64,000 bases of DNA. Source: Corynebacterium nuruki S6-4. Its GTDB lineage: Bacteria; Actinomycetota; Actinomycetes; Mycobacteriales; Mycobacteriaceae. Below the pieces are notes generated by a model. That model did not search any database. It had not been told where the DNA came from and was given only the letters and a program-made list of their open reading frames with translations. Where the stretch lies: the NCBI RefSeq assembly GCF_007970465.1, contig NZ_CP042429.1:1488001-1552000 (forward strand), written 5' to 3'. Of the stretch, positions 6,624 through 14,273 are shown piece by piece; the first letter of the stretch is position 1, and each line of letters starts with the position of its first letter. The translations under genes and the position numbers were made by a program.

Positions 6624-7876
6624 GTCACGAGCACCACCAACCCGTCGCCTGGGACGAGGCGCGTCGCCGCATCTGCGCCGCTGCGTCCGCGACCGTGGCG
6701 GAGGTCCGGAAGCACCCGGCGCCCGGCGACGTGCTCGCCGCCGATGTGCCCGCGCCCATGGACGTCCCCCACTACACGTCGTCGGCCATGGACGGCTTCG
6801 CGGTGCGCGGTGACGGGCCGTGGCGGCTGCTCGCCGCACCGTTCACCGGGTCGCAGGGCCGCAACGTCCACCGCAGCGGCGGCTCCCTGGCCGACGGGGA
6901 GGCCCTGCCGGTCCTCACCGGATCACTGCTGCCCGAGGGGGCGGATTCCGTCATCCGCTCCGAGAACGCCGAGGTCACCGGCGAGGAACTGCATGCCGAG
7001 CATCCGGCGCCGGGGCGGGACATCCGCCCGTCCGGTCAGGAGTGGCACCTCGGCGACACCCTGCTGACCGCCCCGCGGCGGCTCTCCCCACGGCACGTCG
7101 CGATGCTGGGCGCGGCCGGCGTGGACGAGGTCACGGTCGCGCGGGCACCGAAGGTGGCGTGCGCGTTCACCGGCAACGAGGTCGTCGCCTCCGGGGTGCC
7201 CGGCCCCGGGGAGGTGCGGGACGCCTTCTCCGTCTCCTTTCCCGCACTGCTCACCGGCTGGGGTGCGGAGGTGGTGGCCGCCGAGCACCTGGCCGATGAT
7301 CCGGTGGCCGTGGAGGACTGGCTGCGGCGGCCGGCGGTGCTGGACGCCGACATCGTGGTGATGACCGGCGGGTCGGGCCGCTCCGGTCAGGATTTCGCCC
7401 GCCGCTTCATCACCCGGGCCGCCCTGGCCAGTGGTGCCGGCGGCGAGATCCTCGCCGACGAGGTCGCCTGCCAGCCGGGGCACCCGACCCTGCTGGTCCG
7501 TCGCATCATTTCGGGACGCCCCCAGCTCATCGCGGGGGTTCCCGGTAACCCGTTCGCGGCCCATGTCGCGCTGCACTCGTTCGTCCAGCCTGCGGTGGCG
7601 ACCGCTCTCGGGCTGGACGCCCCGGTGCTGTCCGGTGTGCTCGGCGCGGCTGTGGAGCCGATCCGCCGCGACCGGGTGCGCCTGATGCCTGCGGTGTCCG
7701 GGGTTGCGGGGGTCGGGTCGGGAACCCATGAGCCGGCGGATCCGGAGGCGGCACTGACGGTCCTGCCCGGCCGGCTGTCCCACATGCTCAGCGGCTACGC
7801 GGCAGCGGATGCACTGGTCATTGTCCCCCCGGAAGGTCTCGCGGCCGGCGACGGCGTCCGGTATCTCCCGCTGTAG
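6620..7876 (+). CDS. moeA: MoeA-family molybdopterin molybdotransferase (paralogue 1)
   Basis: Inserts molybdate into adenylated molybdopterin. 418 residues in the usual order: N-terminal linker with SAMDGFAVRG, the PVLTGSLLPEGADSVIRSEN block, the central MogA-like domain (VACAFTGNEVV, VVMTGGSGRSGQDFARRF) and a C-terminal beta domain (IAGVPGNPFAAHVALHSF). The signature TSGGVSxGxxD is altered to MTGGSGRSGQD, unlike the second moeA at 12207, which reads TSGGISHGRFE. ATG overlaps the mobA stop. It may be specialised for one cofactor type; that is inference. Confidence 0.88.
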   Translation: MSHEHHQPVAWDEARRRICAAASATVAEVRKHPAPGDVLAADVPAPMDVPHYTSSAMDGFAVRGDGPWRLLAAPFTGSQGRNVHRSGGSLADGEALPVLTGSLLPEGADSVIRSENAEVTGEELHAEHPAPGRDIRPSGQEWHLGDTLLTAPRRLSPRHVAMLGAAGVDEVTVARAPKVACAFTGNEVVASGVPGPGEVRDAFSVSFPALLTGWGAEVVAAEHLADDPVAVEDWLRRPAVLDADIVVMTGGSGRSGQDFARRFITRAALASGAGGEILADEVACQPGHPTLLVRRIISGRPQLIAGVPGNPFAAHVALHSFVQPAVATALGLDAPVLSGVLGAAVEPIRRDRVRLMPAVSGVAGVGSGTHEPADPEAALTVLPGRLSHMLSGYAAADALVIVPPEGLAAGDGVRYLPL

Positions 7877-7896
7877 CGCGCGGCTCCGGCCCAGGT

Positions 7897-8006
7897 CCGC
7901 GGAACGACCCGAGGTGCCGCCGTCCGTCGGCTCATGCCCGCGGAACGAACCCACAGGTCGAATTTTGGGCTTCAGAACCGCACCTGGGTTCGTGATCCCC
8001 GCATCG
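7897..8006 (+). repeat. left 110-bp inverted repeat of DUF559 unit 1 (family R3)
   Basis: Matches the reverse complement of 9375-9484 with 9 mismatches and no gap. It contains an inner palindrome, ACGAACCCACAGGT near 7946 against ACCTGGGTTCGT ending near 7993. Together the two arms bracket the gene at 8146-9255. The rest of the 7877-8145 gap has no coding sequence. Confidence 0.9.
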
Positions 8007-8145
8007 TGGATGCAGTGCCACAGCAACGCACATCCCTGCCCGCTCCACCACCCCCGACCTGCGATCTGTGGACAACCCGGTGTTGTCCACAATCCGGCGA
8101 CACCCCGGTAGCGGCGTCCGCCACCATCGGCTTGACTGGTCCACC

Positions 8146-9255
8146 ATGGAGAACACAGCGGGGGACAGCAGGTGGGACTGGTGGCGTCGGGCCGAACGGG
8201 AGGGCAGACTTCACCCGGGCAACGGCCCCGAATACACCCGACGGATACTGCCGAGCAGGCCACCGTTCCTCCGGAAGGCAGCCATCGCCGCAGGTCGCAC
8301 CAGACATGCCCTGGAGCGGAAATTCATCACGGTGGCCCGGGGCGTCCTGTTCCGGCCACTGCCGGAAGACACCCCACAGCAGGTCCGCGGCGACGAGACC
8401 GGCGGATTCCCCGCCGATATCGTCACCCGCGCGCGGGCCCAGTATCTCCGCCACCCCGACCTGGTCATCGACGGATGGGGAGCCCTGGCCTTCCTCGGGC
8501 TGCTGTACTGGGCCGACTCGGCACCGGTCGTCCTGCTCACCGACGGCAGCGGAGCCGGATCCACCGACTGCGGTACCGCCGGCGACCGGTCACTGAAACC
8601 GGTGTACCGGCCGTGGCGGAAGGACCGGCCACGGACAACCTGCACCCCGGACCCGGTGTTCCCCGGACTCCGGTGTGTCACCGCACCATCGGCGACGGCC
8701 GAGGTACTCCAGTCGATCATCCGGCGGAAACACCGGCCGCCGGTCCCCGACATCCCCGGGCTCTCCGACATCGAGGTCCGGTGTGTCCAGCTCGTCGACG
8801 CCGTCCTGCAGTGCACGACCGCGACACTCGCCGAGATCCGGGACGCCTGTCGTGGGGTGGTGGGGCGTCGGCTGCTGCGCCGGGTGCTGGCCCTGGTCGA
8901 CGATGGTGCACAGACCCCGCGGGAGACACTGCTCCGGCTCATCATCCGGGACGCCCTGCCGGCCGGTTTCCGCTGGACATCACAGGTGCCCGTCTCCTGG
9001 GGGTCCGGGCGCGGGATGAGCACGGTCCTTGACCTGGCCTGTGAAGAGTTGAAGATCGCGGTCTACTACGACGGCGCCGACCACCACGGCAGCGAGCGCA
9101 AGGACCGGGACATCGACCAGATCCAGGAGCTCAGGGACCGCGGCTGGGAGGTGCTCCGGGTCGATGCGGAACTGTTCCGGAACCGGGTGAAGTTGCACCG
9201 GCTCCTCGACAATATGGTGGTCCGGGCGCTGGCGCGGCATGGCGAGGCTGCGTGA
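8146..9255 (+). CDS. DUF559 endonuclease-fold protein, 369 aa
   Basis: The C-terminal about 75 residues (VLDLACEELKIAVYYDGADHHGSERKDRD ... LRDRGWEVLRVDAE) match the DUF559/Vsr-like endonuclease fold, with the Asp of VLDLA, the YYDG turn and a terminal RGWEVLRV strand. The N-terminal part resembles AbiEi-linked DUF559 proteins (a basic region, FITVARGVLFRPL, then WGALAFLGLLYWADSAP). No signal peptide or membrane helix is visible. I took ATG 8146, where the charged N-terminus begins; an upstream ATG at 8068 would add an arginine-rich tail overlapping repeat DNA. Target and activity are unknown. Confidence 0.72.
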   Translation: MENTAGDSRWDWWRRAEREGRLHPGNGPEYTRRILPSRPPFLRKAAIAAGRTRHALERKFITVARGVLFRPLPEDTPQQVRGDETGGFPADIVTRARAQYLRHPDLVIDGWGALAFLGLLYWADSAPVVLLTDGSGAGSTDCGTAGDRSLKPVYRPWRKDRPRTTCTPDPVFPGLRCVTAPSATAEVLQSIIRRKHRPPVPDIPGLSDIEVRCVQLVDAVLQCTTATLAEIRDACRGVVGRRLLRRVLALVDDGAQTPRETLLRLIIRDALPAGFRWTSQVPVSWGSGRGMSTVLDLACEELKIAVYYDGADHHGSERKDRDIDQIQELRDRGWEVLRVDAELFRNRVKLHRLLDNMVVRALARHGEAA

Positions 9256-9296
9256 GCACTCTCGCTGAGCCAGGTTGGAGTCCCGGCGCCTGAATT

Positions 9297-9420
9297 GTCG
9301 GGATCACGAACCCAGGTGCTGCTGGCCCACCTGCGATGTCGGGATCACGAATCGAGGTGCTGCTGCGCAACCTGCGATGTGGGGATCACGAACCCAGGTG
9401 CGGTTCTGGAGCCAAAAATT
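9297..9420 (+). repeat. three 41-bp tandem units at the right arm of DUF559 unit 1
   Basis: GTCGGGATCACGAA-type starts recur at 9297, 9338 and 9379, a period of 41 bp. Each unit continues into CCAGGTGC and a CTGCGATGT end. The third unit is the inner part of the 110-bp right arm, so the arm tip has been duplicated. Confidence 0.8.
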
Positions 9421-9484
9421 CGACCTGTGGGTTCGTTCCGCGGGCATGGGCCGACCGACGACAGCCCCTCGGTTCGTTCCGCGG
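9375..9484 (-). repeat. right 110-bp inverted repeat of DUF559 unit 1 (family R3)
   Basis: Reverse-complement partner of 7897-8006. Its outer end reads GGTTCGTTCCGCGG and lies 12 bp from the stop codon of the formate/nitrite transporter gene. Confidence 0.9.
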
Positions 9485-9495
9485 GCATGCCCGAC

Positions 9496-10356
9496 CTAGT
9501 CGCGGTAGAGCTGCGCGCCCTTCGACTTGCCCTGGTTCAGCCAGGCGTAGACCCCGCCGATGAGCAGGCCGCCGCCGATGAAGTTGCCGAGCAGTGCCAT
9601 ACCCCAGTTCTTCAGCACGTTGCCCCAGGTCAGGGCGTCCAGCACGGAGGGACCGTCGGCGAAACCGTCACCGAGGCAGAAGTAGGACAGCGTGAACAGG
9701 GAGAAGTTCGCGATGAGGTGCTCCAGGCCGAGGACGACGAAGGCACCGATGACGAACTGGGTGAACAGGAACTTCCCGGCGTAGTCCTTCATGATCAGAC
9801 CACCGACGATGGCGACGTTGACCAGGAAGTTCGCGAGAATGCCCTCGAGCAGGATGCCCCACGGCCCCTTGGTCAGCTTGCCCTCCGACAGCGTGGCGAT
9901 GAGGTGGTCGGCACCGAGGCCGCCGAGCTTGCCGGACTGCCCCAGGATGATCGCGACGATGATCGCGCCGACCAGGTTGAGGACCACGGTCCACAGGATG
10001 ATGCCGATGGCCTTCGCCCAGCCCAGGTAGCCGCGGACGGCACCCCAGACCATGTACATCATGGTGCCGGTGGCCAGCTCCGCACCGATCTGGAGGATCA
10101 TCGCCAGGCCGATGAAGAAGCACATGCCGAACACCACGGCGCCCAGTCCATGGGCCACCCCTTCGACGGCGTTGCCCGCGACGGCGGCGAAGGCGGTGCC
10201 GAGGGTGAGGTACACGCCGGCGAGGATCGCGCGGACCGAGTAGCGCAGCGGGTCGTCGCCGAACAGGGCGACCTTCTTGAGGATGGCCCCGTGCGTGGCG
10301 GTGTTCACCCCGCCGTCCAGCGCAGCGGGTGCGGATGTCTCTGATATCTCGGCCAT
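9496..10356 (-). CDS. formate/nitrite transporter (FNT) family channel
   Basis: Pentameric inner-membrane channel for formate or nitrite. 286 residues with six hydrophobic segments, the entry motif GDDPLRYSVRAILAGVYLTLG, the constriction segment GNFIGGG and the conserved pore histidine in GLEHLIANFSLF. The ATG at 10356 has GAGGAGGG 9 bp upstream. The neighbouring HPP gene and Moco genes point to nitrite as substrate (NirC-like), but FocA-type formate transport is equally possible from sequence. A perfect 14-bp palindrome lies upstream at 10514. Confidence 0.92.
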   Translation of the reverse strand: MAEISETSAPAALDGGVNTATHGAILKKVALFGDDPLRYSVRAILAGVYLTLGTAFAAVAGNAVEGVAHGLGAVVFGMCFFIGLAMILQIGAELATGTMMYMVWGAVRGYLGWAKAIGIILWTVVLNLVGAIIVAIILGQSGKLGGLGADHLIATLSEGKLTKGPWGILLEGILANFLVNVAIVGGLIMKDYAGKFLFTQFVIGAFVVLGLEHLIANFSLFTLSYFCLGDGFADGPSVLDALTWGNVLKNWGMALLGNFIGGGLLIGGVYAWLNQGKSKGAQLYRD

Positions 10357-10513
10357 GGTCAGGCCCTCCTCATCGGCGGTATGTCCTCGGAAAAACGTCA
10401 GTGCGTGGCACACGCGTCCGTGCGTGCCCACGCATCACGGGGAAGGACGCTACTCCGCTCTGACACGATCCACCGAACACCCCTTCGGCTGTTCCGGACA
10501 GTGTCGGTGCAGT

Positions 10514-10527
10514 TCACGGCGCCGTGA
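10514..10527. promoter_or_regulatory. perfect 14-bp palindrome upstream of FNT gene
   Basis: TCACGGCGCCGTGA is fully symmetric and sits in the 266-bp gap between the HPP stop and the FNT start, about 160 bp before the FNT ATG. A minus-strand TAGCGT at about 10445-10450 is a possible -10 between them. It is a candidate operator; no regulator is assigned. Confidence 0.35.
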
Positions 10528-10622
10528 GCTGGGACACAGCGAACCATTGAGCGGCAAAACCGAATGAACGTGCGGAAATACCTGACACATCATTCACTAA
10601 TTCGGGGGTGGGAACCCCGACA

Positions 10623-11105
10623 TCACCGGTGCAGCCGCTCCCCCAGCAGCCGCCGGTACACCAGCCCCAGCACCACGATGATGACCGTCCCCACCAGGAT
10701 CGGGGTGAGCAGGTACCACCAGTCCTGGGCGTCCTGCATGATGATCAACGGCAGCGACGCCGCCGGCGGATGCAGGATCCGCAGCCCCGTCATCGCCATG
10801 ACCGCCACCCCGGTGGCCAGTGCGAACGCCCACCAGCTCCCCGGCAGCAGCGACAGGGCGACCAGCCCGCACACCGCCCCGGCCAGGTGCCCGCCGATGA
10901 CGTTCACCGGCTGGGACACCGGGGCGACGGGCAGCACGAACTCCAGCACGCAGGACGCCGCGAAGCTGGTCATGAGGAACGGGTGGCCGACCACCTCGGT
11001 CAGCAGGCCGAGCAGCCCGATGACCAGCGTCACCGCCACCCCGGAGACCAGCACCGCCCACGGTGCGAACCTGTGCTGGGTACGCCGGAAGCCGGCGGGG
11101 ATCAC
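10623..11105 (-). CDS. HPP-family integral membrane protein
   Basis: 160 residues with four hydrophobic helices and the family signature LRILHPPAASLPL. Members of this family include the chloroplast/cyanobacterial nitrite transporter. The start is the GTG at 11105, overlapping the LysR stop (GTGA), and the sequence starts VIPAGFRRTQHRFAP. It is the last gene of modA-modB-moeA-lysR-HPP. Its position next to an FNT channel suggests anion (nitrite) transport; that is inference from the family and context. Confidence 0.85.
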   Translation of the reverse strand: MIPAGFRRTQHRFAPWAVLVSGVAVTLVIGLLGLLTEVVGHPFLMTSFAASCVLEFVLPVAPVSQPVNVIGGHLAGAVCGLVALSLLPGSWWAFALATGVAVMAMTGLRILHPPAASLPLIIMQDAQDWWYLLTPILVGTVIIVVLGLVYRRLLGERLHR

Positions 11106-12115
11106 CGGGCCGCCCGGTCCACCGCCGCGGCGAGGGCGGGCACCGGGTCGACGTCGAGCCGGACGAGGGCGACCTCCATCGCCACCGTCGGATCCTGCAG
11201 CCGGCGGACCTCGAGGTCTGCGACACTGCCGGCCCGCGGTGCAGTGACCGAGGCCTCCGGGACGATGACGGCCCACTGGCCGGTACCCGCCAGGGCGAGC
11301 AGCGCCTCCGCGGAATCAGCCACCGCCGAGGGGGTGACCGTCACACCGGCGGCCGCCATGGCGTGGTCGAACTCCTCACGGGCACGCATCCCCGGGGCGA
11401 GCAGTGCCAGCGGCAGCCCGGCGAGGTCCTCCCCGGTCACGGCCTTCTGCCCGGCCTTCACGGCCTTGATCGCCTTCCCTGCCTCGATCGCCTTCCCTGC
11501 CTTCCCGGCAATCCCGGTCCTGTCGTCGTCGACCCCTCCGACCGTCGCGGTCGCGTCGATCCTGTCGAGTACCCCGGGGCGTCCGGCGAGCACGAACCGG
11601 GTGGTGCCGAGACGGGCGAGGTGGAGTCCCGCACGGCCGGCACCGTGGGCGTCCGCCCGGCCGGCACGCGGGTGGATGATCCCCGCGTCGAGATCGTGGG
11701 AGCGGATCCGCTCGGCGATCTCCTCACTGCGCAGTCCGGTGACCAGATCGACGGTCACCCCCGGGTTCGCGGCGGCGAGGCGGGCGAGGATGTCGGCGGC
11801 CCAGCCGGTCCCCGACGGGATGGTCCCGAAGCGCAGCGTGGCGGCGAGTGAACCGTGGGCGGCGGCGAGATCCTCACCGAGGTGCCGTTCATCGGCGAGC
11901 ATCCGGCGGGCGTAGGCGAGCACGATCTCCCCGTCGGGCGTCAGTCCGTGGAAGGAGGTCCGCCCGCGGTCGACGAGCTGCACGCCGAGTTCCTTCTCCA
12001 GTTTCCGGACCGCCTCGGACAGGGTCGAGGTGGTGACGAAGCAGGCTGCGGCGGCGCGGCCGAAATGGCGTTCGCGGGCGAGGGCCTCGAAGTAGGTCAA
12101 CTGGGACAGGAGCAC
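11102..12115 (-). CDS. LysR-family transcriptional regulator
   Basis: Winged-helix DNA-binding domain at the N-terminus (LTYFEALARERHFGRAAAACFVTTSTLSEAVRKLEKELG) and a type-2 periplasmic-binding-like effector domain after it. I start at GTG 12115, 8 bp after the TAGCGT -10 on the minus strand, giving 337 residues and a normal LysR N-terminus (VLLSQLTYFEAL). An upstream GTG at 12202 would add 29 charged residues and no helix. Residues about 190-215 hold a lysine-glycine-alanine repeat (GKAGKAIEAGKAIKAVKAGQKA) inside the effector domain, a likely slippage insertion. Placement inside a molybdate/Moco operon suggests control of molybdenum or nitrite genes. Confidence 0.82.
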   Translation of the reverse strand: MLLSQLTYFEALARERHFGRAAAACFVTTSTLSEAVRKLEKELGVQLVDRGRTSFHGLTPDGEIVLAYARRMLADERHLGEDLAAAHGSLAATLRFGTIPSGTGWAADILARLAAANPGVTVDLVTGLRSEEIAERIRSHDLDAGIIHPRAGRADAHGAGRAGLHLARLGTTRFVLAGRPGVLDRIDATATVGGVDDDRTGIAGKAGKAIEAGKAIKAVKAGQKAVTGEDLAGLPLALLAPGMRAREEFDHAMAAAGVTVTPSAVADSAEALLALAGTGQWAVIVPEASVTAPRAGSVADLEVRRLQDPTVAMEVALVRLDVDPVPALAAAVDRAAR

Positions 12116-12206
12116 GGTTCCCGACGCTACCCCACGACGAGGGGTCCGCCCGTTCTCCGGACGTGAGGTCGCGTCGGATTGTTCCGGAATACTGTCCGGC
12201 ACGACC

Positions 12207-13436
12207 TCACAGCGGGTAGACGGTCGCGGTCTGCCCGGCGGACAGTTCCGCGCCGGCGGGCACCCGCAGCAGGGCGGACGCCGTCACCGACTGTGCCAGC
12301 AGATGCGACCCCGCCCCGCCGACCGGGGAGGCGGTGAGCCGTCCGGTGTCATCCACCGACAGGACCGCCCGGAGGAACTGGTCCTTGGCGGGCAGCCCGG
12401 TGAGATCCCGGTCGACCACCGCGGTCACCGGCGCCGGAGCCTCCCCCAGTGCCGGGGCGACGAACAGGCGGAAGCTCACGGCGGTGGAGACCGGGTTGCC
12501 GGGCAGGCACACCACCGGGACGCCGGCGAAGACCGCGCAGCCCTGCGGGCCGCCGGGCTGCTGGGCGACATGGCCGAACCAGGCTGTGCCGCCTGTGCCG
12601 CCTGTGCCGCTCGCGTCCCCGAGCACCTGGCGGACGACCTCGAAGCGGCCGTGGCTGATGCCGCCGCTGGTGATCACGGCGTCCGGCCGGTGGGTGGTGA
12701 CCGCCCCGTGCAGCAGGGCGCGGAACACCGCCGGATCGTCGGAGGTGCGGACGTGGCCGGCGACGGTGATGCCGTGGCGGGCGCACAGGGCGGCGAGCAG
12801 CGGTCCGTTGGCGTCCCTGATCGTGGCGGAGTTCGGGGCAGAACCGGCACCGTCGGCCTCACTGATCTCGTCGCCGCCGGTGCACAGCAGCACCCGCGCG
12901 GGCCGTCGCACCGGCAGTCCCGTGATCCCCTGCGCCGCGGCGACGCCCACGGTGCGGGGGTTGACGACATGCCCGGCGGGCAGCAGCTCCGACCCGGCCG
13001 CGATGTCGGAGCCCTGCGGGCGGACGAACTGTCCGGCGGGCGCGGCGGGCACCGTCACCCGACCTGCCGTCTCCGCCGCGGCGAAGTCCGGCGGAGTGCA
13101 GGTCTCCACCTTGACGACAGCGGCAGTGCCGGCGGGCAGCCGCGCCCCGGTCATCACCGGCACGACCGCGTCGGCGATCCCCCCGGGCAGCAGCGTGTCC
13201 GGGTCATGGCCGGCGGCGACGGTCGGGCCGACCGGGAAACTGCCTCCGGCGAGGTGCCGCTCCCCCAGCGCGTAGCCGTCCATCTGCGAGTTGTCGAAGC
13301 GGGGCGAGTCCTCCACGGCCACGACCGCGCGGGCGAGGGTGTGCCCCACCGCCGCCGCGGGGGCCAGGTCGGTGATCTCCCGGGTTCCGACGAGGTCGCG
13401 GACCGCGGCGAGATGGTCCTCAGGGGTGCGTGTCAT
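12207..13436 (-). CDS. moeA: MoeA-family molybdopterin molybdotransferase (paralogue 2)
   Basis: 409 residues with the usual MoeA architecture: SQMDGYALG in the linker domain, PVMTGARLPAGTAAVVKVE, VRPQGSDIAAG, the central domain with LLCTGGDEI, RDANGPLLAALCARHGI and TSGGISHG, then CLPGNPVSTAVSF and a short beta tail. Its sequence is closer to classical MoeA than paralogue 1 at 6620. The ATG at 13436 opens 15 bp after the modB stop. It probably serves molybdate insertion directly after uptake by ModAB. Confidence 0.92.
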   Translation of the reverse strand: MTRTPEDHLAAVRDLVGTREITDLAPAAAVGHTLARAVVAVEDSPRFDNSQMDGYALGERHLAGGSFPVGPTVAAGHDPDTLLPGGIADAVVPVMTGARLPAGTAAVVKVETCTPPDFAAAETAGRVTVPAAPAGQFVRPQGSDIAAGSELLPAGHVVNPRTVGVAAAQGITGLPVRRPARVLLCTGGDEISEADGAGSAPNSATIRDANGPLLAALCARHGITVAGHVRTSDDPAVFRALLHGAVTTHRPDAVITSGGISHGRFEVVRQVLGDASGTGGTGGTAWFGHVAQQPGGPQGCAVFAGVPVVCLPGNPVSTAVSFRLFVAPALGEAPAPVTAVVDRDLTGLPAKDQFLRAVLSVDDTGRLTASPVGGAGSHLLAQSVTASALLRVPAGAELSAGQTATVYPL

Positions 13437-13451
13437 GGGTGTCCTTCCCGG

Positions 13452-14270
13452 TCAGCGGTGTATCAGGCGCACCGCGGCGATCCCACCGACGACCAGCACG
13501 TAGATGCCGATGAGCATGATGCAGGCGCCGAGCGCCTGGTCCATGTCGTTGGCGGACAGGCCGAGTTCGATGAGCAGCGGGATGGTGCGTGTCTCCCCGG
13601 CGACGTTACCCGCGAACGTCAGCGTGGCCCCGTACTCCGACAGGGCACGGGCGAACGACAGGACGGTGCCGGTGACGATGCCGGGCCAGGCCAGCGGCAC
13701 GACGATCCGGGCGAGGGTCTGCCAGCGGGACGCCCCGTCGACCGCCGCGGCCTCCTGCAGCACCGACGGGATGCCGTGGAGGGCGGTGACCGTGGTGGAG
13801 ACGAAGAACGGCAGCGTGACGAAGACCTGAACCACGATGACCGCCAGCGAGGTGAACGCGACGCGGATCCCGGCGGTCTCCAGCGGCTCGCCGATCAGCC
13901 CGTGGCGTCCCCAGAAGAACACGAGGGCGAGCCCGGAGACCACCGGGGAGAGCACCAGCGGCGCATACACGACCAGCTGGACGCCCTGGGCGGCCCCCGG
14001 GTGCCGGCGGGCGAACTCCGCGAGCCACAGGGACAGGGGCAGTCCCAGCACGATGACGATGACGGTGGCGGTCACCGCGGTGCCCAGCGAGAGGGTCAGC
14101 GACTGGACGGACTCGTGGGCGGTGACCAGCTCGACCGCACGGTTCCACGGGATGTTGAGCAGCAGCGCGACCAGCGGCCCGAGCAGGGCCAGTAACGCGA
14201 CGAACCCGACGACGCTCAGCGTCGCCGGGACGGCGGTGGTGCGCGTGCGACGTGTCACCGGGTGCGGCAC
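13452..14270 (-). CDS. modB: molybdate ABC transporter permease
   Basis: Transmembrane subunit of the molybdate importer. 272 residues with six hydrophobic helices and the EAA loop EAAAVDGASRWQTLARIVVPLAWPGIVTG, where the ATPase would dock. Starts at ATG 14270, four bases from the modA stop. No modC-type ATPase gene is present nearby (the next gene is moeA), so the permease must use a shared or distant ATPase or the operon has lost it. Confidence 0.93.
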   Translation of the reverse strand: MPHPVTRRTRTTAVPATLSVVGFVALLALLGPLVALLLNIPWNRAVELVTAHESVQSLTLSLGTAVTATVIVIVLGLPLSLWLAEFARRHPGAAQGVQLVVYAPLVLSPVVSGLALVFFWGRHGLIGEPLETAGIRVAFTSLAVIVVQVFVTLPFFVSTTVTALHGIPSVLQEAAAVDGASRWQTLARIVVPLAWPGIVTGTVLSFARALSEYGATLTFAGNVAGETRTIPLLIELGLSANDMDQALGACIMLIGIYVLVVGGIAAVRLIHR

Positions 14271-14273
14271 CTG

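Larger units (their letters stand above)
7897..9484 (+). mobile_element. candidate REP-type unit: DUF559 gene between 110-bp inverted repeats
   Basis: Two 110-bp arms, about 92% identical and inverted, enclose a single gene for a DUF559-type protein. Extra partial copies of the inner arm end lie in tandem at 9297-9420. No target duplication is visible. The layout resembles REP sequences around RAYT transposases, but the enclosed protein is an unrelated PD-(D/E)XK-like domain. Mobility is inferred, not shown. Confidence 0.5.

Noticed and set aside
8068..8145. Upstream ATG for the first DUF559 protein
   Set aside because: It would add an arginine-rich tail encoded in repeat-adjacent DNA; the normal-looking N-terminus begins at 8146.
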